Positions 34,409 through 42,776 of a stretch of 64,000 bases of DNA are shown here, one piece after another. Each line of letters begins with the position of its first letter. Positions within the stretch are counted from its first letter, which is position 1. The position numbers and the translations under genes were made by a program. The stretch is from positions 2,845,501-2,909,500 of the forward strand of contig NZ_CP013949.1 of assembly GCF_000296215.2 (NCBI RefSeq), in the 5' to 3' direction. This DNA is from Bradyrhizobium sp. CCGE-LA001 (GTDB taxonomy: Bacteria; Pseudomonadota; Alphaproteobacteria; Rhizobiales; Xanthobacteraceae). The notes under the pieces were generated by a model. It had not been told where the DNA came from, did not search any database, and was given only the letters and a program-made list of their open reading frames with translations.

Positions 34409-35398
34409 ATGAAACGACGCGAGTTCATGGAGCTGATTGGCGGCGCGGCGGCGACGTGGCCGTTTGGGGCGCGTGCGCAGCAACCGCCCAAGTCGCGCTA
34501 CAAGGTAGGCTATCTCGCGAGCGCGTCGCGGGAGCAAACGCTTCGTAATGTTCGAGCCTTCGAAGCGGGCCTGCGGAGCCTTGGTTACCGCGCTGGCGAG
34601 AATGTCGTCATCGAGTACCGCTTTGCCGACGGAGACGTGGGACGGCTGGCGGCACTTGCCATAGAGGTGGCTGGGCTCGGCGTGGACGTCATCATGTCCG
34701 GGACCAACGCGACCACGGTTGCGGCCATGAAGGCGACACGGACGATCCCGATCGTGATGGCCAACAGTGCTGAGCCGGTCAGTGCTGGACTTGTCGCTAG
34801 TCTGGCGCGCCCGGGTGGCAATGTCACCGGGTTCAGCTCGGAGCCTGGCGATGAGATCAACGGCAAGCGGCTTGAATTTCTGAATGATACTCTACCGAAC
34901 CTCTCGCGTGTGGGCGTCCTGTGGAATCCGGACTTCGCGCCCAATCAGGACCGGCTGGCATCGCTGCGGGAAGCTGCTAAGGCGCTGGGGTTGACGCTTG
35001 TCCCGGCCGAGGCGCGCGGCCCGGATATGCTTCAACAAGCGTTCGCGACAATGGTGAGGGAACGCGCGCAGGTGCTCGTCGTGCTGAGCGATGGAGTGCT
35101 GTTCAACCACCGCGGCCTGATTGGCGTCATGGCCGTCATAAATCGGCTGCCTGCAATCTCTGCGGTGAGAGAATACGCGGACGCAGGCTTCCTCTTGAGC
35201 TACGGGACCGACTTGCCAGATCAGTTTCGCCGGTCTGCGACGCTTGTCGACAAGATTCTGAAAGGCACGAAGCCCGGCGACCTGCCGGTCGAGCGGCCGA
35301 CCAAGTACGAACTTGTTGTAAACCTCCAGACCGCCAAAGCACTCGACATCAACATGCCGCCGACTCTGCTGACGCGGGCCGATGTAGTGATCGAGTAG
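34409..35398 (+). CDS. ABC-type substrate-binding protein (TrpX/PF04392-like)
   Basis: The 329-residue product begins MKRREFMELIGGAAATWPFG, a leader with Sec- or Tat-like character cleaved near ARAQ. It then has the two-lobed receptor fold of the family, with VGYLASASR, FEAGLRSLGYRAGENVVIEYRFADG, LARPGGNVTGFS and GVLWNPDF. Homologues are abundant in Bradyrhizobium, usually without a transporter, as here. Base composition is visibly less GC-rich than the flanking core genes. It is the first gene of the accessory block that starts just after the acyl-CoA dehydrogenase stop. Confidence 0.88.
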   Translation: MKRREFMELIGGAAATWPFGARAQQPPKSRYKVGYLASASREQTLRNVRAFEAGLRSLGYRAGENVVIEYRFADGDVGRLAALAIEVAGLGVDVIMSGTNATTVAAMKATRTIPIVMANSAEPVSAGLVASLARPGGNVTGFSSEPGDEINGKRLEFLNDTLPNLSRVGVLWNPDFAPNQDRLASLREAAKALGLTLVPAEARGPDMLQQAFATMVRERAQVLVVLSDGVLFNHRGLIGVMAVINRLPAISAVREYADAGFLLSYGTDLPDQFRRSATLVDKILKGTKPGDLPVERPTKYELVVNLQTAKALDINMPPTLLTRADVVIE

Positions 35399-35754
35399 GC
35401 ATTATTGCCCCTGCGTGTCAGTTGGCAGCGGTGCTTGCAGCATGTCGGTAGCGGTGGGCGATCCAGACCTGTCGCGGTCAGGTACACCGGTGCGAATGAT
35501 TTCAGGCTGGGCTTCTGACCCAACTGCCACGTGACCGTGGCACATCAGAACCTCGCCGAGTTGCTGGGAACGGTAGCGAACTGCCACTGGTTCATGCCTT
35601 GCAGCGCGCACCTCGAATAGCGGGGCTTGGCGAACACTCATCGACCGCTGTTCCGAGTGATTCTGCGACTTGCCACTTTTTGGAGGCCTTGCCGCGCCGG
35701 TTTGGTTCGGCGACACTGCCTCTATTTCAAGTAGTTGTTTCAAAGGGGGTCTTT
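35399..35754. other. Intergenic region, 356 bp, nothing recognised
   Basis: No open frame here has a ribosome binding site or family resemblance. The one longer minus-strand frame (35402-35743) is Gln/Ser/Pro-rich and looks accidental. The promoter for the small membrane peptide should lie in the last 100 bases. Confidence 0.4.
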
Positions 35755-35904
35755 ATGCCCGAGACTTTGGAAAGCCTGTTGTGGTGTGCCGCGATGGCTA
35801 CGTGGCTGATGCTTCTCTTCAGTATCATGAGTGAGCGCTTGAAGCCTCTCTCGAAACGCCTCGGTCATCTGCTCGAGGTTGCGTTCAGGCTGAGAGCGAA
35901 GTGA
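35755..35904 (+). CDS. Small membrane peptide, 49 residues
   Basis: The frame begins at an ATG preceded by AAAGGGGG six bases upstream, one of the strongest ribosome binding sites in the window. It encodes MPETLESLLWCAAMATWLML followed by a short hydrophobic segment and a basic, Leu-rich amphipathic tail ending LRAK. A single membrane helix at about residues 8-25 is likely. No family is recognised. It lies in the accessory block, and whether it is made as a protein is uncertain. Confidence 0.45.
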   Translation: MPETLESLLWCAAMATWLMLLFSIMSERLKPLSKRLGHLLEVAFRLRAK

Positions 35905-36051
35905 TGCCGTGACGAGGGCGGCGCAGCGACGTCGGGCAAGCTGGCGGAGCTGCGCGTCGACTTGGCCATGTCGAACGAATTGAGCCGCTCTATCGTGCGG
36001 CCGCACGCGCGGCTGCACGCTGCGGAAGAGGCTGAAATGACCGATGCTGAT

Positions 36052-36104
36052 AAAGCATGATCCGGAAAAATGCGAAGCGGTTTTCCGGAAAGATCATGCG
36101 TAAA
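36052..36104. repeat. Palindromic repeat (AAAGCATGATCCGGAAAA type)
   Basis: GCATGATCCGGAAAA at 36055 and TTTTCCGGAAAGATCATGC from 36081 to 36099 are inverted copies around GAAGCGG. This hairpin is widespread in Rhizobiales genomes. It lies downstream of the convergent DoxX gene. Confidence 0.75.
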
Positions 36105-36133
36105 CAACAACCCAAAGCGCGATGACGATTCAC

Positions 36134-36607
36134 TCAAATCTCATCGCGCTTTTGACCTGCCATCCTCCGGTCGAGGGAGAACCGGCCCGCTCCGGTGACA
36201 AAGATCAACAGAGCGCCTCCCATGATGGAGATGTTCTTCAGGAAATGATTGTACTGCCCGATCTGCTGCGCACCGGCGGGGTATTCCCAGTAACGATGTC
36301 CGATCGCGGTCGCCGAGAATACGAACAGAAAAACCAGGACCGCGCAGTAGCGCGTGGCAACGCCGAGGACCAGACAAGCCGACATCAATATCTCCACCGC
36401 GACGGTGGCCGCCGTGAACAATTGGGGCGCGGGAAGGTTCAGCGACCGAAAATAGGCGACTGAGCCACTGAAATTGGTGAGCGCGGCGTATGCGCTTCCG
36501 ACGAAGACCCAGGCAAGCAGGATGCGACCGACCAAAATCAGCACGTCGGCATATTTGGTGGCGAACGTGTCGGTCTCGGACGTGGGCCAGGGAAAGCGGA
36601 ATGACAT
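36134..36607 (-). CDS. DoxX family inner-membrane protein
   Basis: The 157-residue product has four predicted membrane helices and the DoxX signature. Landmarks are ILLAWVFVGSAYAALTNF at the first helix, AVEILMSACLVLGVATR in the middle and HFLKNISIMGGALLIFVTGAGRFSLDRR at the end. DoxX proteins are associated with thiosulphate or quinone-linked redox membrane complexes, but the function of most is unknown. The ATG at 36607 was preferred because the frame extended to 36727 adds a non-hydrophobic, non-conserved leader. Confidence 0.88.
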   Translation of the reverse strand: MSFRFPWPTSETDTFATKYADVLILVGRILLAWVFVGSAYAALTNFSGSVAYFRSLNLPAPQLFTAATVAVEILMSACLVLGVATRYCAVLVFLFVFSATAIGHRYWEYPAGAQQIGQYNHFLKNISIMGGALLIFVTGAGRFSLDRRMAGQKRDEI

Positions 36608-36991
36608 GGTCACTGCCTTATCGTCTTGTTGACGACGGCACTTCAACATCGGGGATCGTATCACGATCGCTGAGTCTGCCAATCCCGACCCTCCCCGCGG
36701 CAGACTCATCAAAAAAGTGTGTATCAACTGAGTGTGTATCGCACGTTGCCATTCGGTGTTGAGCCGATCTGACTGCGGTGATATCGTTCAGCGACATCAT
36801 TCCTTTACGGTCTGATGAGGCGGGTGATTGGCTTACGAACTGCCGTCTGCCATTTGGAAACTGCAATATTTGAGTACATCGAGCCTTCTTCCGGCGCATT
36901 TCATCGTCGGCGGGGAATGTTCATTTTCCTCGTGCTCTCCATTGGCTCGGAGGCGGGCTTTTTTCAGTGCTATTGAAAAAGCGATTTCGCC
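36608..36991. other. Divergent intergenic region, 384 bp
   Basis: The region separates doxX (minus) and the exported-protein gene (plus), so it should contain both promoters. It is AT-richer than the core genome and contains a doubled GTGTGTATC (36717-36741). No gene or known operator was recognised. Confidence 0.4.
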
Positions 36992-37744
36992 ATGTTTATT
37001 TCGAGAAGCCGAGCCAATTCCAAGGCATGCGCTGATCATTCGAATACGAGTCGCGTCAGCCGCTGCCTCATGCTTTCCCTGCTATGTGCGGCTTGCCTCG
37101 TTCAGTTGGCGCGCACCGCGTCGGCTCAATGCGCCGCTCGCGATGTTCGGCAGAATCAACTGACGTTCAAGTCACCTTCGGCGCAAGCGCCCCAGCCCAT
37201 CAAGTCGGCCCGCGATGTTGCGACCTGGAGGACGATCGCAATCGGCAGCTTTGCCGACCCGATCAGGCTGCGCAATGCGCTGCATGGAATGGGCTGCAAT
37301 GTCGGTGGGCAGGCCGCTGAAATCCTCGCTCGACCGGCATTCACCGTCAGCCCTCAAAAGAAAGACGTGGAGCTTGTTGTCGTATCGCCGGCCCAGCTTG
37401 GGTTTGCGTCCGACACGACGACCTTGGCCGACGTTTACGCGCGCGCTCGGGAATTCGGGTTTGAACTCGTTGCGGCAGAAGTCGGTCCACAATTGCGGAT
37501 CCAATATCTCGACCAGCCGATGGGTGAATTTCTCGTCATCGGAATGGAGCCGATCAAGACGTGGAGTGGCGAGCCGGTCATTCTGAACGTGGCAAATGGC
37601 GGAGCTGGATTGATCCTGATCGGGCAGGACGGCAGAGCCGAAGCGGGCATACCGGCGACATCCCGCTTCGTATTCGCGCGGTCCCGTCAACCCCTGTCCA
37701 GTCGCGAGTTCGTCGAGCAGGCAGCGGCCCGGCTTCCACGGTGA
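36992..37744 (+). CDS. Exported protein of unknown function
   Basis: The 250-residue frame has an internal Sec-type signal, MLSLLCAACLVQLARTASA, after about 28 polar residues. The true start may therefore be the Met at about residue 28. The mature part has alternating strands (VELVVVSPAQLGF, FLVIGMEPIKTW, AGLILIGQDGRAEAGIP) and few Cys. I recognise no family. It lies at the end of the first accessory block, 27 bp before the acyl-CoA dehydrogenase tail fragment. Codon use is less GC-biased than in neighbouring core genes. Confidence 0.55.
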   Translation: MFISRSRANSKACADHSNTSRVSRCLMLSLLCAACLVQLARTASAQCAARDVRQNQLTFKSPSAQAPQPIKSARDVATWRTIAIGSFADPIRLRNALHGMGCNVGGQAAEILARPAFTVSPQKKDVELVVVSPAQLGFASDTTTLADVYARAREFGFELVAAEVGPQLRIQYLDQPMGEFLVIGMEPIKTWSGEPVILNVANGGAGLILIGQDGRAEAGIPATSRFVFARSRQPLSSREFVEQAAARLPR

Positions 37745-37771
37745 GCGGAACGGGCAGCGATTTCTGGCGAT

Positions 37772-37990
37772 GCGCGACCTGATCGCCGCGGCCAAGATCG
37801 TGGTGCCCAGCATGGCCGCCCGTGTCATCGACCGCGCCATCCAGATCCACGGCGCCGCCGGCGTCTCGCAGGACACCTTCCTCGCCCGAGCCTACGTCTA
37901 CGCCCGCTTCATCCGCATCGGCGACGGTCCGGACCAGGTGCACCTCGCCGCGGTCGGGAAAGAGCTGGTCAAGCGGGGCGGGGTGATGGG
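37772..37990 (+). pseudogene. Duplicated 3' end of the acyl-CoA dehydrogenase gene
   Basis: These about 219 bp repeat 33986 onward of the intact gene, giving DLIAAAKIVVPSMAARVIDR and the rest of the last 70 residues in frame. Differences are mostly at third codon positions (for example CGC to CGT, GGC to GGT), so the copy diverged, or came from a related gene, under coding constraint. Homology begins abruptly at GCGCGACCTG and fades after GGGGTGATGGG, where the stop codon is lost. There is no N-terminal part, so it cannot make a working enzyme. Confidence 0.9.
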
Positions 37991-38019
37991 TAAAGGTTGC
38001 CGAGTGTGGCTGTCCAAGC

Positions 38020-38877
38020 TCACGGGCAGAATGCCATGAGATCTTCGCCGACGACGAAGGCGCCATCGTAGTCTTGCCGGGTTGCGTCAATGAGGTCCTG
38101 CGCCGTCGGAGGCCCGCTCTCCCCGTCGTCGATCAGCACGAGGTGATTGTAGACGGCAAGTTTCGGCGCGCATTTCGCGAAGACCCGCGCCGCATCCGCC
38201 GGCGTCGAGTGATGCCCGATGACTCGGCGGATCCGTTCGATCTCCATCGACGCGGGCCTGACCATGGCGACCTCATGGACGAGGAGATCGACGCGATCGG
38301 CATGAGCGATCAGGTTCTCGCAATAACGGGTATCACCGGACAGTACCGCGGATTTGCCGCGATAGTCGAAGCGATAGCCGAAGGCAGGCTTGATCTTGTC
38401 GCCGTGATCGACCTCGAAGCAGGTGATGCGGAGGCCTTCTCGATCGTGGATGACGCCGTCGCGTTCGAATTCGGCAGCATCGATGCGCGCGCCCTGCGGC
38501 GGAAGATGTTCATCGGCCATGCGGATGGCGATATCGGCACCGAATGCTTTTTCGAGATGATGCGTCAGATGAACGGTGCCCGGAGGCCCGAGAACGCGCA
38601 TCGGCAGGCTTCGCCGCCCGAATTTGCCGCCGAGCCAGCCCGTCAACCAGATATCGGGAAGGCCGACCACGTGGTCGGAGTGGAAATGAGTGAGCAGCAG
38701 CAGGTCGATGCTGCCGATCGGAATTCCGAGTTGGAACAGGCGCATCGTCGCGCCGCGGCCGGCATCGACCATGATCTTCTGTGAACCGGCTTCGATCAAG
38801 GTCGCAGGTCCAAATCTGAGCGGGTCGGGTGAGGGCATGCCGCTGCCCAGCAGCGTCACCCTGAATGGCGTGTCCAT
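38020..38877 (-). CDS. Metallo-beta-lactamase-fold hydrolase (RNase Z-like)
   Basis: The 285-residue product has TLLGSGMPSPDPLRFGP at the start and the metal motif HFHSDH with His64, His66, Asp68 and His69. It also shows VLSGDTRYCENL and GHHSTPADAARVF, typical of the RNase Z/arylsulphatase-like branch of the superfamily. It probably cleaves an ester or phosphodiester; RNA processing is not implied. The Bug receptor gene ends 2 bp before its start, so both are co-transcribed. The ATG at 38877 avoids a leader overlapping the receptor gene. Confidence 0.88.
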   Translation of the reverse strand: MDTPFRVTLLGSGMPSPDPLRFGPATLIEAGSQKIMVDAGRGATMRLFQLGIPIGSIDLLLLTHFHSDHVVGLPDIWLTGWLGGKFGRRSLPMRVLGPPGTVHLTHHLEKAFGADIAIRMADEHLPPQGARIDAAEFERDGVIHDREGLRITCFEVDHGDKIKPAFGYRFDYRGKSAVLSGDTRYCENLIAHADRVDLLVHEVAMVRPASMEIERIRRVIGHHSTPADAARVFAKCAPKLAVYNHLVLIDDGESGPPTAQDLIDATRQDYDGAFVVGEDLMAFCP

Positions 38878-38879
38878 TC

Positions 38880-39851
38880 TCACTGCTCCGCCGTGAAACC
38901 GGATGCCTTGATCGGAATGGCCCAACGTTCGATGTCTTCACGCTGGATGCGAGCAAAATCCTCAGGAGATGTACCGGTCGGCTTCAGTCCAATTTGCGCA
39001 ATCCGTCCCTTGATCTCGTCATCCTGGATGATCTTCGCGATCGCGCTGCTCAGTTTGGCTATGGCAGTGGCCGGAGTGCGGGCAGGTGCGAAGAAGCCCC
39101 ACCAGCCGCCGCCTTCGATATCGTATCCGCTTTCCTTGAAGGTCGGAATGTCGGGCAGGAACGTCGACCGCTGGGCGCCGGAGGTCGCCAGCACGCGTAT
39201 CCGGCCCGCTTTGTGCAACTCCGTGAGTTCGTTGGTGGACAGCATGACGATGGGAATTTGGCTTCCCATCAGGTCCGTCAGAGCGAGCACGCCGCCCTTG
39301 TAGGCGATATGCTGCAACGGCACGCCGGCGGCCTTTGCGAACATCAGCCCGAAGAAATGGGGAAGCGTACCTGCGCCCGGCGTGCCGAAGTTGGCCTTGT
39401 CTGGGTTCGCTTTCAGCCATGCTACCAACTCGGATAGATTGCCGGCGGGAATCTTCGGGTCAATGCAGACGCCGAACTCGAACGTGGCAACCTGCGACAC
39501 CGGCGCGAAATCCTTGATCGGATCGTAGTCGAGCGCGGGATAGACGCTTTGATAAACCACCATCGGCGCGATCGGAGTGGCGAGCAAAGTGTTGCCGTCC
39601 GGCTCGGCCGTCTTGACGGTCTGGACGCCGAGGCGGCCGGCAGCTCCCACACGCGGCTCGACCATCACCGGGCGCTCCAGCGCCGTGCCCAGTCGTTCTG
39701 CAATCAGCCGGGTCAATGTATCGCCGGAGCCTCCGCCGGGAAACGGATAGATGATGCGAAGGGGCGCGGTGCGCGTCTGCGCCCCCAGAGGAGACGCCAG
39801 TGTAAGCATGGTGAAACCGGCGATCGCGAAGGCAATCCGGGTGAACCGCAT
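38880..39851 (-). CDS. Bug-family tripartite tricarboxylate receptor (periplasmic binding protein)
   Basis: The 323-residue protein has a signal peptide cut near SPLGAQ and the Bug fold, with IIYPFPGGGSGDTLTRLIAERL, VMVEPRVGAAGRLG, the substrate-loop region TPGAGTLPHFFGLMF and LPDIPTFKESGYD. Such receptors bind carboxylates. The TctA/TctB membrane partners are absent, as is usual for this expanded family. It is divergent from a LysR gene and directly followed by the MBL hydrolase gene, suggesting uptake or sensing of an ester-derived carboxylate. Confidence 0.93.
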   Translation of the reverse strand: MRFTRIAFAIAGFTMLTLASPLGAQTRTAPLRIIYPFPGGGSGDTLTRLIAERLGTALERPVMVEPRVGAAGRLGVQTVKTAEPDGNTLLATPIAPMVVYQSVYPALDYDPIKDFAPVSQVATFEFGVCIDPKIPAGNLSELVAWLKANPDKANFGTPGAGTLPHFFGLMFAKAAGVPLQHIAYKGGVLALTDLMGSQIPIVMLSTNELTELHKAGRIRVLATSGAQRSTFLPDIPTFKESGYDIEGGGWWGFFAPARTPATAIAKLSSAIAKIIQDDEIKGRIAQIGLKPTGTSPEDFARIQREDIERWAIPIKASGFTAEQ

Positions 39852-39918
39852 GTTGGCCTCCTCTTCGAGTGACCCTCAGCATCGCGGCTTCGGGGTATAC
39901 CGGGAAGCTCGAATATCG

Positions 39919-39930
39919 GATATGCATATC
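39919..39930. promoter_or_regulatory. Perfect 12-bp palindrome in the Bug/LysR divergent region
   Basis: GATATGCATATC is self-complementary and lies 22 bp upstream of the LysR start and 67 bp from the Bug receptor start. It is a candidate LysR binding site, fitting the T-N-A dyad style in length only loosely. Confidence 0.4.
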
Positions 39931-39952
39931 AGGAACTTGGATAGAGGCGGGA

Positions 39953-40882
39953 ATGGACGATCTGCGCCTGCGGCGCTTGAAGCTCCGCGATCTTCACGTT
40001 CTGGATGCCGTGGCCGAAGCGGGGAGCATGGCGAAGGCTGCCCCACGGCTCGGCATGTCACAGCCGGCCGTATCCCGCGTCGTTGCCGACATGGAGCATC
40101 TGCTCGGCGTGCCCCTGTTCGATCGGACCTCGACCGGCGTCGAACTGACGAGATTCGGCCATGCGTTGCGCCGTCGGACCACGGCCGTCACCGACGAACT
40201 CAAGCAGGGACTTGGCGAACTGGCGTTTCTTGCCGACCCGACCCAGGGCGAGATTCGTATTGGCACGACGGAGCCCATGGCGGCGCTGACCGCGACGATC
40301 ATCCAGAACATCTCGGAGATGCATGGAAGAATCAGGTTTGTGGTCAGCGCGGCCGATACGCTCGCCCTGCATGAAAAGTTGCGTCACCGCGAGATCGACA
40401 TTGCCGTCACGCGAATGGCAGCAGATTTTGACCGTTATCTGGACTTGGTCGGCGAGCCGTTGTTCGAAGACGAACTCGCCGTGATCGCGGGGAAGCACAA
40501 TCCGCTGATGCGCCGCAGGCATCTCACGCTGCGAAGCCTGACGAACGAGAAATGGTTGTTGGGTCCGCCCGCAATGTCGTTCCTGCGCCCCTTCATCGAG
40601 GAGGCCTTTCGCAACGAAGGGTTGGATGTGCCGGCCGCTACGGTGACCTGCGGATCGTATGCGATGCAGATCAATCTGCTAGCGGCCGGTCCTTTTCTGG
40701 CAATCCTGCCCCGCGCCACGCTTCGCTATCCAGCGCCACATGCGACATTGGCCCCGCTGCGCATTCGCATGCCGACGACACGCCGCCCGGTTGGTCTGGT
40801 GCGGCTGAAGCACCGTCATATCAGCCCAACCGTGAACCTCTTTTGCCGCGTTGCGCGTGAAGCCGCCGCGAAAGTGCAATGA
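39953..40882 (+). CDS. LysR-family transcriptional regulator
   Basis: The 309-residue product has an N-terminal helix-turn-helix (LHVLDAVAEAGSMAKAAPRL, then MSQPAVSRVVADMEHLLG) and the effector domain from about residue 95 (GEIRIGTTEPMAAL). It is divergent from the Bug receptor and MBL hydrolase genes, which it probably activates in response to the receptor's ligand. AGAGGCGGGA precedes the ATG. Upstream frames to 39869 lack support. Confidence 0.93.
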   Translation: MDDLRLRRLKLRDLHVLDAVAEAGSMAKAAPRLGMSQPAVSRVVADMEHLLGVPLFDRTSTGVELTRFGHALRRRTTAVTDELKQGLGELAFLADPTQGEIRIGTTEPMAALTATIIQNISEMHGRIRFVVSAADTLALHEKLRHREIDIAVTRMAADFDRYLDLVGEPLFEDELAVIAGKHNPLMRRRHLTLRSLTNEKWLLGPPAMSFLRPFIEEAFRNEGLDVPAATVTCGSYAMQINLLAAGPFLAILPRATLRYPAPHATLAPLRIRMPTTRRPVGLVRLKHRHISPTVNLFCRVAREAAAKVQ

Positions 40883-40906
40883 GCGCATCTTTCGCCCTGC
40901 ATCACG

Positions 40907-40990
40907 TTCCGCATCGGCGACGAGCCGGACCAGGGTGCACCTCGCCGCGAGGATAAGCGCTGATCAAGCGCGGCGCGGTGATGGGGTAGG
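40907..40990 (+). pseudogene. Second, decayed fragment of the acyl-CoA dehydrogenase 3' end
   Basis: About 84 bp repeat the last part of the intact gene with small indels: TTCCGCATCGGCGACG, CCGGACCAGG, GTGCACCTCGCCGCG, GCTGATCAAGCGCGGCG and GGTGATGGGGTAGG appear in order. Extra bases break the frame. It lies just after the LysR stop, at the far end of the second accessory block, and is clearly more degenerate than the copy at 37772. Confidence 0.8.
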
Positions 40991-41240
40991 ACGTCCCACG
41001 CCGCCGGGGAATGGCAACTCCGCGCTCCGGCCACGAAGTCGTATAGTTTTAGGTCATTGTAGCACAATAGTAACGACTGCCGATTGAGAATGGCGCTGCC
41101 TGCACTTTTGCGCAGTCACGCAAGAAGAGAGCAGGCCGCTTCCGCCCAACGAGAGCAGATTTGCCAAGTCGGAAGATGCCGTGATCCCCCGGAGCGTTTC
41201 CGAGCGAAGTGGACACCGGTTCGCGCGAAGCCTCTAGAGT

Positions 41241-42716
41241 ATGCCTGGAAGCAGCTATCGCATGAATCAGCGTTGGATCATCGTGGCCGCGATCCTGCTG
41301 ACGGCCCTGTTCGTGCAAATGCCCGTCGTTCTCAACACCGATTTGAGCTGCCTGCTTTCTGAAGGAGAGCAGATTCTGGATGGCCGGCAATTGGGGGTCG
41401 ACCTCTTCGAACTCAATCCGCCGTTATCGATCTACCTGTACATGCCGGCGGCGCAGCTTGCGCGATGGACCGGAATCGCGCCTGAGATCATCGTGATCGT
41501 CCTGGTGATCATCGAGATCATTGGCTCGCTTGTCGTGATCGATCGCGCCGCTGCGGCGGCAAAGCTCGATGCTAGAGAGCGAAATATCTGGACGTGCGTG
41601 CTCGCCTTCCTGCTCGCCGTCCTCCCTGGCGCCGTATTCGGGCAACGCGAGCATATAGCCGTCATCGCGATGACGCCGTTTGTCGCCGTCACTGCGATAC
41701 GCTGGCGTAGGCTTTCCCCCGGACTGGCCGCGATTCTGGCAGGACTGGGCGCCGGGCTGGCCATCAGCATCAAGCCCCAGCTTGGGCTCGTGGCAGGCCT
41801 GCCGATCATCCTTGGCGCCATCCGCCAGCGTTCCCTCAGGCCCTTGTTCACCCCGGAGGCGTGTGCAGCCGCCGCCGTCGCGATCGGTTACGGGGCCGTC
41901 GTCGTGATCGCCTTTCCCGACTACTTGTTGACCTATGCACCGATGGTTGCTGCCACCTATCTCCCGATGCGGAGGGATTTGGCGTACCTGCTTCCTTTCC
42001 CGATCCTCATAATCACTGCTTCGATTGTGTTTCTCCGCCGAGTGACTTCGCAGGGTCTCAGACTGGAGAGCGAAGCAACCCCGTGGCTGGCAGCAGCCAT
42101 TGGCGGCGCCGCGAGTTTCCTTATTCAAGGCAAGGGCTGGACATACACGCTGTACCCGCTGTGCATGTTTGCGATTGCCGCACCGCTGCTGCACGTTCGC
42201 ACGGGGGCGCTGCCAAGGCTGGTCAGGATCGGCGGCTTCGTCAGCGTTGTGCTGATCGGGTTCTGGTTGTCCTTGTCGGTCCGTGACTTTCCGCCGCTGG
42301 AGCAGCGGATCAACGCACTAGCAAAGCATCCGAAGCTGCTCACGATCGGCGATCACGTCGCGCTGGGCCATCCGCTTGTTCGCCAGATTGGTGGGACCTG
42401 GGTGGGTAGTTCGTGTGGCCAGTTGCTGACGGCCGGCGCAATTCTGGTCCAGAATAGCTCACAGCCTAGCCAGGCAGAGCGAGCAAAACTCGACGGCATC
42501 ATACACTTCGAGCGGCGGCAGCTGCTGGCAGACCTGCGAAACGGTCGCCCGGACGTGATTCTCGTGGATTCCTATCTGCAGGGGAAGGTCCCGTTCGATT
42601 GGCTGGCTTGGGCCAAAGCAGATCCAGAGCTCGATATGGAGTTGCGTCGGTATCGTGAGGCTGAGGACGTCGGCCGCGTTCGGATATTCTTCGACCAATC
42701 GCGGCCGGAGCGATGA
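41241..42716 (+). CDS. Polytopic membrane protein, possible GT-C-type glycosyltransferase
   Basis: The frame of 491 codons encodes about ten hydrophobic segments, from WIIVAAILLTALFVQMP through LVRIGGFVSVVLIGFWLS, and a soluble C-terminal tail of about 120 residues. An acidic residue-rich first periplasmic loop with LFELNPPLSIYLYMP resembles the region that carries the catalytic Asp in lipid-linked glycosyltransferases of the GT-C fold. That match is weak. Starts at 41241 and at the ATG of MNQRW (41262, preceded by GGAAGC) are both possible. It stands alone downstream of the accessory block. Confidence 0.6.
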   Translation: MPGSSYRMNQRWIIVAAILLTALFVQMPVVLNTDLSCLLSEGEQILDGRQLGVDLFELNPPLSIYLYMPAAQLARWTGIAPEIIVIVLVIIEIIGSLVVIDRAAAAAKLDARERNIWTCVLAFLLAVLPGAVFGQREHIAVIAMTPFVAVTAIRWRRLSPGLAAILAGLGAGLAISIKPQLGLVAGLPIILGAIRQRSLRPLFTPEACAAAAVAIGYGAVVVIAFPDYLLTYAPMVAATYLPMRRDLAYLLPFPILIITASIVFLRRVTSQGLRLESEATPWLAAAIGGAASFLIQGKGWTYTLYPLCMFAIAAPLLHVRTGALPRLVRIGGFVSVVLIGFWLSLSVRDFPPLEQRINALAKHPKLLTIGDHVALGHPLVRQIGGTWVGSSCGQLLTAGAILVQNSSQPSQAERAKLDGIIHFERRQLLADLRNGRPDVILVDSYLQGKVPFDWLAWAKADPELDMELRRYREAEDVGRVRIFFDQSRPER

Positions 42717-42776
42717 TCCATTTTGTCGGCGCAAGCGCAGGAAGGCGGGGAGCAGCCTCCAGCCGTCATGATGCTG

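Noticed and set aside
35402..35743. Possible minus-strand gene of 113 codons in the accessory block
   Set aside because: No ribosome binding site, low-complexity Gln/Ser/Pro composition and no resemblance to any family; the frame is probably accidental.
37770..38039. Small gene of 89 codons starting MRDLIAAAKIVV
   Set aside because: It is the translated tail fragment of the acyl-CoA dehydrogenase with random residues added after the homology ends, overlapping the end of the MBL gene. Treated as a pseudogene fragment.
34212..40990. Integrase, transposase or phage gene that would explain the accessory blocks
   Set aside because: All plus and minus frames in the blocks were read; none shows tyrosine-recombinase, serine-recombinase or DDE motifs. 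The insertion is inferred only from the duplicated gene ends.
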